Positions 51,841 through 59,901 of a stretch of 64,000 nucleotides of DNA are shown here, piece after piece. A program made the translations under genes and the position numbers. Within the stretch, counting starts at the first letter, position 1, and the number at the start of each line of letters is the position of its first letter. The stretch is from assembly GCF_003443735.1 (NCBI RefSeq), contig NZ_CP031969.1, forward strand, positions 5,704,001 to 5,768,000. The letters are read 5' to 3'. The notes beneath the pieces were generated by a model. The model had not been told where the DNA came from. It did no database searches and worked only from the letters and a program-made list of their open reading frames with translations. This DNA is from Streptomyces sp. CC0208. GTDB lineage: Bacteria > Actinomycetota > Actinomycetes > Streptomycetales > Streptomycetaceae.

Positions 51841-52353
51841 ATGAAGTCGACCCCCCGAACCCTTGCCGCCGTCGTCACCGGCGTCGCGGCCGCCATGGGC
51901 TCTGCCGCCGCGCCCGCCGTCGCGGTCGGCACGGTCCCCGTCCCGGTGCCGCTGGAAGCCGCGGAGAAGACCCTCCACATGGAGCTGCCCAGCCTGAGCG
52001 GCGAGATCCCGCTGCCGAAGCCGGGCAAGCCGGACGGACCGCAGTTCGTCGAGGGCCGGCTCCTCCCCGCGCGGACCCTGCCGCAGCTGCCGATCACCGG
52101 CGGCCTGCCCGGCGCGGGCATGCGCGCGCCCGTGCCCCACGTCCTCGGAACCGGCTTCGACCACGCCGATGTCGGCGTACCCGCCTCCGACCTGCGCACC
52201 CTGTCGCCCGGCCTGAGCGTGGACGCCCCGCTGACGCGGCCGAACCCCGACCACATGGGCCTGCCCGACACGAAGCTCCCGGAGGCAGGCATCCTCGCCC
52301 CGGTCCTGCAGACGGCGCCCGGCGCGGACCTGGGCACGGGACCGGGCCTGTAG
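51841..52353 (+). CDS. Secreted Pro/Leu-rich protein
   Basis: A 170-residue exported protein. The signal peptide (TLAAVVTGVAAAMGSAAAPA) precedes a Pro-rich, low-charge chain without cysteines, with short Leu-Pro blocks such as LPSLSGEIPLPKPGKP and LPQLPITGGLPGAG. No known domain is seen. ATG at 51841 has GAAAGGGA upstream. It is just before melC1 and after the VKOR gene. Its composition resembles a wall or matrix protein; the role is unknown. Confidence 0.78.
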   Translation: MKSTPRTLAAVVTGVAAAMGSAAAPAVAVGTVPVPVPLEAAEKTLHMELPSLSGEIPLPKPGKPDGPQFVEGRLLPARTLPQLPITGGLPGAGMRAPVPHVLGTGFDHADVGVPASDLRTLSPGLSVDAPLTRPNPDHMGLPDTKLPEAGILAPVLQTAPGADLGTGPGL

Positions 52354-52511
52354 GACCGCACCCACGCGGCGAACTCGGCACAGGGGCCCGGAGGCCGGGC
52401 AGTGGCACCCGGGCCCGCAGGCTCCCCGGGACCACCCGGACCGCGGGAGTGACCACAGGGGCCCTCGGGCGGTTACGGCTGTGTACATCGGAACCGGACG
52501 AGGAGTGCACG

Positions 52512-52991
52512 ATGGTCGTCAGCGTCGGTGGGGTAGTGGCGAGCGCCGAAACAGGGGCGGTGAGACCCGGGCCGGTGCGCACCGCGCGACGGGACGCGCT
52601 GCGCGGGCTGCTCGTCACGGCCGTGGCGCTGGCGCTGGCCCCCGTCGTCGCGGCCTCCCGGCCGGTGCGCCGGTCCGCGCGATCAGGGGACCCGGCCGAC
52701 CAGTTCGACGAGACCCATCGCGGCCGGCGCATCCGCGGCTCGCGGATGATCGCCGCCGGACACCCCGTCGACGCCGCCCCGTGGCACGTCACCGTGGACG
52801 GCCGACCGCTGCACCTCATGCGCCGCGCCGACGGCAGCTGGCTGAGCATGGTCGACCACTACCGCTCGTACCCGACCCCTCTGGAGGCGGCCCGCGCGGC
52901 CGTCGACGAACTGGGGCCGGGACAGCGGCTGCGCGACACGACCACGGCCGACCACGCGCACATGGGGGGACACCATGGTGTACACGCGTAA
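52512..52991 (+). CDS. melC1: Tyrosinase cofactor MelC1
   Basis: A 159-residue copper-delivery and export partner of tyrosinase. It has a twin-arginine-type signal (TARRDALRGLLVTAVALALA), and MelC1 carries the co-folded tyrosinase out through the Tat system. The mature part includes VTVDGRPLHLMRRADGSWLS, VDHYRSYPTPLEAARAAVDE and a His-rich end (HAHMGGHHGVHA) suited to copper transfer. ATG at 52512 follows GAGGAG; it overlaps melC2 by 17 bases, as in known melC operons. Confidence 0.93.
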   Translation: MVVSVGGVVASAETGAVRPGPVRTARRDALRGLLVTAVALALAPVVAASRPVRRSARSGDPADQFDETHRGRRIRGSRMIAAGHPVDAAPWHVTVDGRPLHLMRRADGSWLSMVDHYRSYPTPLEAARAAVDELGPGQRLRDTTTADHAHMGGHHGVHA

Positions 52992-53841
52992 GGACGTCAG
53001 CACGCTGACCGCCGCCGAGAAGCGGCGGTTCGTGCAGGCGATGCTGGAGCTCAAACGGCGCGGCGAGTACGACGAGTTCGTGCGCACCCACATCCAGTAC
53101 TACGTCTCCGACGGCGAGGGCGGCCTGCGGACGGCCCACATGGCGCCCTCCTTCCTGCCCTGGCACCGCCGCTTCCTGCTGGACCTGGAGCGGGCGCTGC
53201 GCCGGGTGGACTCGTCGGTGACGGTGCCGTACTGGGACTGGACCCGGGACCGTACGACGACGTCCGCGCCCTGGACCAAGGACCTCCTCGGCGGCAACGG
53301 GCGGCGCTCGGACCGCCAGGTGATGACCGGGCCGTTCGCCTACGCGAGCGGCAACTGGACCCTCACGGAGGGCGTCACCGACGCGGAGTTCCTCACCCGG
53401 GACCTCGGGCGCGCCGCCGCTCCCCTCGCGCTGCCGACCAGGAGCGAGCTGGAGGGAGCGCTCGCCGACCCCGTCTACGACGTCTCGCCCTGGAACTCGA
53501 CGGTCACCAAGGGCTTCCGCAACAAGCTGGAAGGGTGGGGAAGCGGCCGGGGCAGTGCCGCCTGGCGCAACCACAACCGGGTGCACCGCTGGGTCGGCGG
53601 TGCCATGGTCGGCGGCGCGTCCGTCAACGACCCCGTCTTCTGGATGCACCACGCCTTCATCGACCTGTGCTGGTACCGCTGGCAGCGGCGGCACGGCGGC
53701 GCCCGCTATCTGCCCGCGAGGCCGCCCGGCCCGGCGAGCGACCAGTACGAGCGGGTGGTGGCACGGCACGAGAAGCTGCCGCCGTGGGACGTGACGCCGG
53801 ATCAGCTGGAGGACGTCAGCGGGATCTACCGGTACGCCTGA
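52975..53841 (+). CDS. melC2: Tyrosinase MelC2
   Basis: A 288-residue type 3 copper enzyme that oxidises tyrosine and DOPA to melanin precursors. The CuA histidines are H39 (VRTHIQYY), H55 (RTAHMAPSF) and H64 (LPWHRRFL); CuB are H200, H204 (NHNRVHRWVGG) and H225 or H226 (WMHHAFID). All six are present, so the enzyme should be active and dark pigment would be expected. It has no signal peptide and depends on MelC1 for export. ATG at 52975 lies inside the end of melC1. A two-way terminator follows. Confidence 0.96.
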   Translation: MVYTRKDVSTLTAAEKRRFVQAMLELKRRGEYDEFVRTHIQYYVSDGEGGLRTAHMAPSFLPWHRRFLLDLERALRRVDSSVTVPYWDWTRDRTTTSAPWTKDLLGGNGRRSDRQVMTGPFAYASGNWTLTEGVTDAEFLTRDLGRAAAPLALPTRSELEGALADPVYDVSPWNSTVTKGFRNKLEGWGSGRGSAAWRNHNRVHRWVGGAMVGGASVNDPVFWMHHAFIDLCWYRWQRRHGGARYLPARPPGPASDQYERVVARHEKLPPWDVTPDQLEDVSGIYRYA

Positions 53842-53931
53842 GTGCCGCGACCCCGCGACCCCGCGGCCCCGTCTGCGGTGCCCTGGGACCCTGGGGTCGG
53901 ACAGGGGACCGGACATGGGACCGGACAGGGG

Positions 53932-53964
53932 AAGAGCCCCGGCGCTCGAGGTGCCGGGGCTCTT
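53932..53964. terminator. Bidirectional terminator between melC2 and the chaplin gene
   Basis: AAGAGCCCCGGC and GCCGGGGCTCTT pair exactly across a 9-base loop, between two convergent genes, with T residues on each side. Confidence 0.85.
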
Positions 53965-53981
53965 GTGCCGCGTACGGACGA

Positions 53982-54281
53982 TCAGCCGCCGTAGCTGCTG
54001 TGCCCACCCGGGCCCGGGTTGCCCTTGTGGCTGTCGCCGCCACTGATGTTGGCGCAGGTGTTGCCGAAGGCCGGGTTCAGCAGACCGACCACGTTGACGG
54101 TGTTACCGCACACGTTGACCGGGATGTGGATCGGGACCTGAACGACGTTGCCGGACAGGACGCCGGGCGAGCCGATGGCCGCGCCGTCGGCAGTGGCGTC
54201 CGCCAGGGCCAGGCCGGCGCCGCCGATGACCACGGCACCGGTGCCGAGGACGACACCCGCTGCCTTCGCGATGCGAGACAT
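53982..54281 (-). CDS. chpG: Short chaplin with Gly-rich tail
   Basis: A 99-residue secreted chaplin. After a signal peptide (MSRIAKAAGVVLGTGAVVIG, cut near LALA-DA) comes one chaplin domain: GSPGVLSGNVVQVPIHIPVN and CGNTVNVVGLLNPAFGNTC, with two cysteines. Unlike the other short chaplins here it carries a C-terminal hydrophilic extension (GGDSHKGNPGPGGHSSYGG). ATG at 54281 has AAGGAG six bases upstream. A good BldN-like promoter is 58 bases upstream. The symbol chpG is inferred from its place beside melC. Confidence 0.93.
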   Translation of the reverse strand: MSRIAKAAGVVLGTGAVVIGGAGLALADATADGAAIGSPGVLSGNVVQVPIHIPVNVCGNTVNVVGLLNPAFGNTCANISGGDSHKGNPGPGGHSSYGG

Positions 54282-54338
54282 CACGTTCTCCTTCTGATCG
54301 GTGAGTGCGGCGGCAGGACGAGCCGTCGCACTTCCCCT

Positions 54339-54366
54339 TCAACGCGAAGGTTCACTCCTGGTAACG
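54339..54366 (-). promoter_or_regulatory. BldN-like promoter of the chaplin at 53982
   Basis: Read on the minus strand: CGTTAC, exactly 16 bases, CGTTGA. The match to the remembered sigma-BldN consensus is eleven of twelve, the best in the window. Confidence 0.72.
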
Positions 54367-54419
54367 GCGTTCTTGCGCGGATCACCCTTCTTGAGGCGGA
54401 GAGCCGGCTGTCGCACCTC

Positions 54420-55379
54420 TCAGGGGAGCCGCCGTACGGGTGCACCCGCCAGGTAGGCCTCGATGTTCTCGACGGCCTGGCCGTAGTAGGTCGCGTAGTT
54501 GGCCCGCGAGACATAGCCCAGGTGCGGGGTGGCGAGCAGGCGCGGGGCTGTGCGCATCGGGTGGTCGGCGGGCAGGGGCTCGGTGTCGAAGACGTCGACG
54601 CCCGCCCCGGCGATCCGGCCCTCGTGCAGGGCGGCCAGGAGCGCGTCCTGGTCGACGATCGCCGCGCGCGAGGTGTTGACCAGGTAGGCGGTGGGCTTGA
54701 GCAGGGCGAGTTCGGCGGGACCGAGCAGGCCTCGGGTGCGGTCGCCGAGAGCGAGGTGGACGGAGACGAAGTCGCTCTCGGCCAGCAGCTGTTCCTTGGA
54801 GCCGGCCAGCCGCACGCCCACCTCGTCGGCCCGCTCCCGGGTGAGGTTCTGGCTCCAGGCGCTGACTTCCATTCCGAAGGCGAGCCCCACCTGCGCCACC
54901 CGGCCACCGATCTTCCCGAGGCCGAGCAGTCCGAGCCGGCGGCCGTGCAGGTCGGCGCCGACGGTGGACTGCCAGGGGCCGTTGGCACGCAGGGCGTTGC
55001 TCTCCTCGACGATCCCGCGGGCCAGGCCCAGCAGCAGCGCCCAGGTCAGCTCGACCGGCGGGGTGGACGAACTCGCCGTACCGCAGACGGTGACGCCGTG
55101 CGCCTCGGCGGCCGCGTAGTCGATGACGGAGTTGCGCATGCCGGAGGCTATGAGCAGTTTCAGCCGGGGCAGGCGGGCGATGAGGGAGGCCGGGAAGGGG
55201 ACGCGCTCGCGCAGGGTGACCACGATGTCGGCATCGGCGAGAGCGGCGGCCAGGGCGTCCTCGTCGGCGAAGTGGCCGGCGTGGGAGACGACGTCGACCC
55301 GGTCCGCGAGCGGTGACCAGTCGGCGGACTCGGTCGCCGCCCGCTGGAAGTCGTCGAGCACGGCACAGCGCAGACGCAT
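54420..55379 (-). CDS. D-2-hydroxyacid dehydrogenase
   Basis: A 319-residue NAD-dependent dehydrogenase of the D-isomer-specific family. The cofactor motif is LGLLGLGKIGGRVAQVG and the catalytic residues are Arg in NTSRAAIVDQDAL, Glu in DVFDTEPLPADHP and His in LATPHLGYV. These reduce 2-keto acids or oxidise D-2-hydroxy acids. The substrate cannot be told from the sequence. ATG at 55379 starts the fold at once (MRLRCAVLDDFQRA). It stands alone between the chaplin gene and a pseudogene. Confidence 0.9.
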   Translation of the reverse strand: MRLRCAVLDDFQRAATESADWSPLADRVDVVSHAGHFADEDALAAALADADIVVTLRERVPFPASLIARLPRLKLLIASGMRNSVIDYAAAEAHGVTVCGTASSSTPPVELTWALLLGLARGIVEESNALRANGPWQSTVGADLHGRRLGLLGLGKIGGRVAQVGLAFGMEVSAWSQNLTRERADEVGVRLAGSKEQLLAESDFVSVHLALGDRTRGLLGPAELALLKPTAYLVNTSRAAIVDQDALLAALHEGRIAGAGVDVFDTEPLPADHPMRTAPRLLATPHLGYVSRANYATYYGQAVENIEAYLAGAPVRRLP

Positions 55380-55475
55380 GTCGGTCCTTCCCCCTGCTTG
55401 ATCCGGTGCCTGGTCCGGTGCCTGGTCCGGTCGGGGTGATCGACTCTACGCCGCCGCACTGTCAGGGCCGTGCTG

Positions 55476-55943
55476 TCAGTAGTGGTCGCGCATGATCTCG
55501 GTCGCCCAGGCGGGCTGGTCCGTGGGGCCCTGCGGGCCGAACTCGGCCAGGTAGGGCTTGATGCCGAGGACCGGGGTGCCGTCGACGGCGTCCAGGCCCT
55601 GGACATGGATGTCGAGGCCGTCGGTGCGCGGCAGCCGGCAGCGGGAGACGCCGATGCGGTGGGGACGGTTCTTGCCGCGCTGGGCGAAGACGCCGACCAG
55701 CGGCCAGTCGGTGTGGCCGCGCGGATGGCGTGCGCCGGTCTAGATCCGCTCCACCGGCACGCGGTCGAAGTGGTGGACGATCTCCAGGTGTGAGAAGCCG
55801 TCCAGCCCGGCGAGCGCCTCGGTCCCGAAGCGGTCCGCGTCCAGCCGTACGACGGCGGTCTCCTTGTTCCGGACGCACGTGCCCCTTTCCTTGCTGGACC
55901 CGCGCTCGCACCACCCCGGGGCGCCTGGCCACAACCGCCGCAC
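55476..55943 (-). pseudogene. TrmO/TsaA-type tRNA methyltransferase, broken by a nonsense codon
   Basis: TrmO methylates N6-threonylcarbamoyladenosine-37 of tRNA-Thr. The frame reads RLDADRFGTEALAGLDGFSH and LEIVHHFDRVPVERI, meets an in-frame TAG at 55742-55740, then continues in the same frame with GARHPRGHTDWPLVGVFAQRG, KNRPHRIGVSRCRLPRTDG, VQGLDAVDGTPVLDIKPYLA and ends at 55476. No frameshift is needed. The usual first 25-30 residues are also missing; the sequence before the conserved part is unrelated. So the gene has lost its 5' end and carries a stop. It is next to the tRNA scar, which suggests damage during integration. A sequencing error could explain the stop but not the missing N-terminus. 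Confidence 0.78.
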
Positions 55944-55996
55944 GCGGCGGACATGAAAAAACCCTCTGCCCGAACCGCGTGGTCAGAAGGTGTTTG

Positions 55997-56045
55997 CGCC
56001 CCCGGCAGGACTCGAACCTGCGGCCAAGCGCTTAGAAGGCGCCTG
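55997..56045 (-). tRNA. 3' half of tRNA-Arg(TCT): attachment-site scar
   Basis: On the minus strand the sequence runs from the anticodon stem (AGGCGC) through loop CTTCTAA (anticodon TCT), variable region, T-arm GCAGG-TTCGAGT-CCTGC, to the acceptor 3' strand CGGGGGC and discriminator. The 5' half (acceptor strand and D-arm) is absent; unrelated DNA is directly joined at the anticodon stem. A 49-base 3' tRNA copy of this kind is the standard scar of tyrosine-recombinase integration, the intact tRNA being at the other end. The element should lie to the right. No CCA is encoded. Confidence 0.75.
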
Positions 56046-56129
56046 GTCCTTGCAGTGCAGCGCCGTCCTGACCAGCTGCGTTGTCCGCGGAGGCCCCTAC
56101 CGGCTTCGAACTTCGACACGCATTCGACT

Positions 56130-56378
56130 GTGGAGGCCGGTGAGACGCGCTTCACTGGTCTCGTGGAACTCGTTGAGCGACCGATCAAGTGGGACCAGCA
56201 GAAGCACGCTGCTGGCACGGAGTCTCATGCACAACGCTGCGCCTGGGGCGCTCCTTGTAGCCGTAAGGCGAGTTGGAGCGTTCACGTGCAGGACAAGGGT
56301 GGAGACAGCTGGTGGGCTGTCTGCGAAGAACACCGTGGCTCCTCAGTGGTCTTGAACGCTAGGCGTCCTGCTGAGTAG
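56130..56378 (+). CDS. Possible small Cys-rich protein
   Basis: An 82-codon frame from GTG at 56130. The end part looks protein-like: SHAQRCAWGAPCSRKASWSV followed by GGDSWWAVCEEHRGSS, with Cys and His spaced as in small zinc-binding folds often seen in actinophages. There is no good ribosome site, and the frame upstream is read out of the tRNA scar. It may be a decayed gene of the integrated element. 188 bases without a gene follow. Confidence 0.35.
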   Translation: MEAGETRFTGLVELVERPIKWDQQKHAAGTESHAQRCAWGAPCSRKASWSVHVQDKGGDSWWAVCEEHRGSSVVLNARRPAE

Positions 56379-56566
56379 CACACGGCTCCGGAGGCCGCCG
56401 CCGGATCACCGGTTTCGGCAGGTCAGCGGCGGCGGCTGCCGCTTCGCGCACTCTGCTCGTCCACAAATAGGCCACAGTACGCCGTGGGGTGGTCGATGTG
56501 GCCTCGGATCCCGCAGATTCTCAAGATCGCCCCCGTGGCAGACGTGACTCGTGTTAGTCATGCTGC

Positions 56567-57508
56567 GTGAGGCATACGTACAGGAACGACCAACCCCCAA
56601 CCGACCTGCCAGCAGCTGCCTTCGTTGCCTTGACGCAGTCGCTGTTTGACAGGCAGGGCATACCTATCCCCTTCACGCTACGTGGGAAGGGCGAGACGCA
56701 AGATGACCCCTTCGACGAGCACATCGCTGACGTGTTGGAGCGGACCCTCCCGCCAGAGCTGCGTGTCCTCCGCGCTGGAAAGCCACTTGTCAACCCAGAC
56801 ATTGTGCTCGCGCGGCCAGAGGAGTATCGGCTACTAGCAAATGGGGGAGAAGACTTCGATACAAGGTCGATTGTCGCTATCGAGGTTAAGAAGATCTCCC
56901 CGGATAAAGCGACCGGCTTGCCGGCGCGTGGTTCCGGGATGGATTACAACAGCACACCTCCTTGTGAAACCGTGCGTCTGTACTCGGAGCGCAACGAGGA
57001 GATCCTGGTCCCCTCCTTCTATCTCTTCGCGTTGCTCGGCCAGGCGCACGATACGCAACAGGTCTACGTCGAAAGTATGGCCTTGGTTGCAGGAGCTGCA
57101 CTAAGCAAAGACACCGATCTGTACGATCGAATCACTGGCAGACGTAAGAAGGCGATTGGTCTGGGCACATATGGTGATGGCGCGGACCGGCAACGCCCTA
57201 TGCTCGTCTTTGCCAATCCTCTGGGTTGGTCATGGATGCAAAAGCAAGCAACGCTCATCAGCGAGAGGGAAGATCTTCACGAAGAGTTTCCAGATCTTGC
57301 TTACGTTCGCTCCATCACCCGTTCGTGGAAACCCGTAGAAGGTCTGCAACCCAGGAAGGAACGATTCCACTGCTACCGTGTCGCGGCTTTGGATTCAAGA
57401 GTGGAGGATCCTGTCGAGGACCCATTCCCGACTCCCAAAAAGCGAACTGAGGAAACCGCTCAGCGGGGCAGATTTAAGATCGACCTGCTTCGCGACTCGA
57501 TTTTTTAG
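56567..57508 (+). CDS. Probable PD-(D/E)XK restriction endonuclease
   Basis: A 313-residue protein with clearly lower GC than the flanking core. The nuclease core shows PD at residues 77-78 (LVNPDIVLARPEE) and E106-V-K108 (SIVAIEVKKISPDKATG), the spacing of PD-(D/E)XK enzymes. A following block, GMDYNSTPPCETVRLYSERN, is conserved in a group of restriction-type proteins as I recall. The C-terminal tail is basic. The start is GTG at 56567; no upstream frame is open. It converges with and overlaps the DNA methylase gene by 35 bases, which fits a restriction-modification pair. Target and subtype are unknown. Confidence 0.72.
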   Translation: MRHTYRNDQPPTDLPAAAFVALTQSLFDRQGIPIPFTLRGKGETQDDPFDEHIADVLERTLPPELRVLRAGKPLVNPDIVLARPEEYRLLANGGEDFDTRSIVAIEVKKISPDKATGLPARGSGMDYNSTPPCETVRLYSERNEEILVPSFYLFALLGQAHDTQQVYVESMALVAGAALSKDTDLYDRITGRRKKAIGLGTYGDGADRQRPMLVFANPLGWSWMQKQATLISEREDLHEEFPDLAYVRSITRSWKPVEGLQPRKERFHCYRVAALDSRVEDPVEDPFPTPKKRTEETAQRGRFKIDLLRDSIF

Positions 57509-59660
57509 GTTCCACGTTAAGCTCAGTGGCGGCCTTGAAGACTTCCCTTTCAGCATCGATCGAGAGCTCTTCAAGGCTCGCAGTGCAATCGGGCAGCGTG
57601 TGAAGTGCTAGGACGGAGCCCCTAATAACTGACTCTACGTCGGCATAGCCGACAGTGATTCCCGCGTCAAGGCACTCACGCAAGGCAGTGACAGCCCTCT
57701 TTCGAACTGCACTGGCCGTCGTGGGCAGGGCAGAGGTGACCTGATCAGCTTGCCGACAAACAACGATCGAGTCCAGGTTTGATGGATTGGCAGCACTGGA
57801 CTTGATGGTGCTTGTGCTCATCTCTGCCTTGACCGGCTGAACCGCCGTAACTACCAGCCCGGCGGTTTCCAGGGCCTTGACCAATTCAATCCATCCAGCA
57901 ATCCGCGCTTGGTGAAAAGTGAAGGCTAGGATACCGCTCGGCTTGAGAATGCGCGCACACTCCTTCCAAACGGCCGCGATAGCGTGTCCAAATTCGCCAG
58001 GGTCCGCAGACTGAACTTCTTCCGTGTGCCGGGTGGTTCCAACATCAGTTGGGTAATCATCGAACGGTTGAATCTGACGGAGCCATGCATGGAAGAAGTC
58101 GGCAAGCTCACTGTAGTGAACATTGTCCATGAATGGCGGGTCGGTGATCACCAAATCGACGGAGTTGTTCGGCAGATCGAAGGAGGCCGAAGACCCACAC
58201 TGCACATATGCACTGGAGCGCTGATGCTGAAGGTCTTCTGCGCTGCCAAGCTGAAGCGACAAAGGCACGGAAAGATTAAATGCCCGTTCCGGCTTTCCAT
58301 CGACGGGAACGAGGTCATGCGGTTGCTGCTTATATTCCCATGCGCGAAGGATCCGAGATTTATATAGCGTAGAGAAAGACCCAGAGGAAACGGGTGTCCC
58401 CCAAGGATGCGCTTCCAAAGGCGTACGCTCGGGCTTCAGCACGTGGTTAGAAAACATATGACGTACTGCTCCCGTACCTTCACCCTTGAAGGAGCAGAAA
58501 AGGTTGTTGAACTCCAGCACTCCCGAGAAGAGCGTCGCCAATGCTTCCCGTTCCGGACTGGAATCGAGGTCCCGAATAGCAGATCCGAGCAAGCCCATAC
58601 TGTACAGCTGACGGGCGTTAAAGAAATGCTTCCACTCTCTGTAGTTCCAGCGAATTGCCTGACGAGTGTTGTAACCGTCATCAAGCGTACCGGCCGGCAG
58701 GACGAGATGTTCAGCTTGCTCTGCGAGGAGCCTCACGGCCTTCTCGTACAGTGCAATGTCGAATTCATCAATCGGTTCGTACAGGCGCGTGCCGTCATTT
58801 GAGAGCACTTGCTTTGCGTACATACGCATTTTCGGCGGCTGATCGCCGAGTGAGTCAAGAACCTTGGTTTCGTGGCCCTGCTGGCACGTCATCACCGCAC
58901 GGTTGACTGGACCTGTCAGGCTTGACACTTGCCGGCAGGACCCACACTCGATCTGCTTATCCTCAACGACGTTTACAATTTCGACCGCATGGCAGTGAGG
59001 ACAAATAGCCTTGCTGTTAGGGTACTTCTTTGGATACGCGTGCTGTGCGAAGACATATCGGCTGAACAGCTCGACTGGAGGTGAGCTGGGCGGGCAGTGC
59101 GGGCACTGCGCCAGAGCAACCCAAAAGTAATAGAGGACCGTACGCCCGTGCTTGTCGCGATGGAGCTCGTCGATGTCACGACGGACTCGGGCTTCAACCT
59201 GCTTGTAGACGCTTTCCAGTCGCGCCAGATCCCACTGAGCCAACGCTTGCCGCTGCACCAGGGTGGCTACCGGGTTAATATCTCGGCCAACCACTTTTGC
59301 GCCTAGCTTGGCGGCTTCCGCTAGCGTCGTCCCGGAGCCGGCGAAGGGGTCGCATACGACGAGATCTTCGAGTCGCAAGGCGTTGCTGTAACACTCGACG
59401 GCGTCTTGCTCGCTCTCTGCCACAGCGGCCGCGAGGATCCCTCGAAATACCGAACCCAGCCTTTGTGCCCACCATTTGTGCGTGTGTGTCGCTGGGCGGT
59501 GTACTTCCTTGCGCCAAGACTCCCGTTCAGCTGCGGCGGACACCAGCCCTGCAGGGAAGGCTGTCTCCAGCGCAGACACCGGTGGCACCGCGTTCCTTGA
59601 GATCTGCGCCGGCTCCGCATTGCCCGTGCTGAACATGCTCTCTTGCTCGAAGATCGTCAC
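57474..59660 (-). CDS. DNA methyltransferase with Zn-ribbon insert (DUF1156-like)
   Basis: A 728-residue class I methyltransferase. The N-terminal THTHKWWAQRLGSVFRGIL is the HKWWA-R motif of DUF1156-type adenine-specific methylases. The AdoMet motif DPFAGSGTT is at residues 104-112. Two Zn-ribbon pairs follow (CPHC and CPHC/CGSC near 190-240). The catalytic DPPF is at about 505 (ITDPPFMDNVHYSELADFF), and the end part is helical. The order (AdoMet motif, long insert, DPPF) is that of circular or beta-class N6-adenine/N4-cytosine enzymes. It is the third gene in a DUF262-HEPN-methylase series on the minus strand, 241 bases after the HEPN gene. It probably protects DNA from the neighbouring nuclease. 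Confidence 0.85.
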   Translation of the reverse strand: MTIFEQESMFSTGNAEPAQISRNAVPPVSALETAFPAGLVSAAAERESWRKEVHRPATHTHKWWAQRLGSVFRGILAAAVAESEQDAVECYSNALRLEDLVVCDPFAGSGTTLAEAAKLGAKVVGRDINPVATLVQRQALAQWDLARLESVYKQVEARVRRDIDELHRDKHGRTVLYYFWVALAQCPHCPPSSPPVELFSRYVFAQHAYPKKYPNSKAICPHCHAVEIVNVVEDKQIECGSCRQVSSLTGPVNRAVMTCQQGHETKVLDSLGDQPPKMRMYAKQVLSNDGTRLYEPIDEFDIALYEKAVRLLAEQAEHLVLPAGTLDDGYNTRQAIRWNYREWKHFFNARQLYSMGLLGSAIRDLDSSPEREALATLFSGVLEFNNLFCSFKGEGTGAVRHMFSNHVLKPERTPLEAHPWGTPVSSGSFSTLYKSRILRAWEYKQQPHDLVPVDGKPERAFNLSVPLSLQLGSAEDLQHQRSSAYVQCGSSASFDLPNNSVDLVITDPPFMDNVHYSELADFFHAWLRQIQPFDDYPTDVGTTRHTEEVQSADPGEFGHAIAAVWKECARILKPSGILAFTFHQARIAGWIELVKALETAGLVVTAVQPVKAEMSTSTIKSSAANPSNLDSIVVCRQADQVTSALPTTASAVRKRAVTALRECLDAGITVGYADVESVIRGSVLALHTLPDCTASLEELSIDAEREVFKAATELNVEPKKSSREAGRS

Positions 59661-59901
59661 TTACTCCTCCAGGATCGCTCTAAGTATCTACCGTCGCCGT
59701 GCGTCCTGGAACCCGCCCTGGCAGGGTGGTGCAAGAAGGCTGATGACTGCACGATCTGTCGGCTACATGACCGCAGAACACGCTCTGAAGCTGACACAAG
59801 CAGCTCGGTGCGTCTGCTGCGGTGGGGTGCATCGAGGCCAGTGCTGCTAGCCAATGACTGGCAGCCGGCGAAGACGACGTCGTCTGGGCATGTAACGAAA
59901 A

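Noticed and set aside
54285..55044. Minus-strand frame reading from the dehydrogenase region into the chaplin leader
   Set aside because: It is out of frame with the hydroxyacid dehydrogenase, whose cofactor and catalytic motifs are intact in the other frame.
56040..56110. A complete tRNA extending beyond the anticodon stem
   Set aside because: The sequence upstream of the anticodon stem cannot form a D-arm and lacks the GCCCCCG needed to pair with the acceptor strand.
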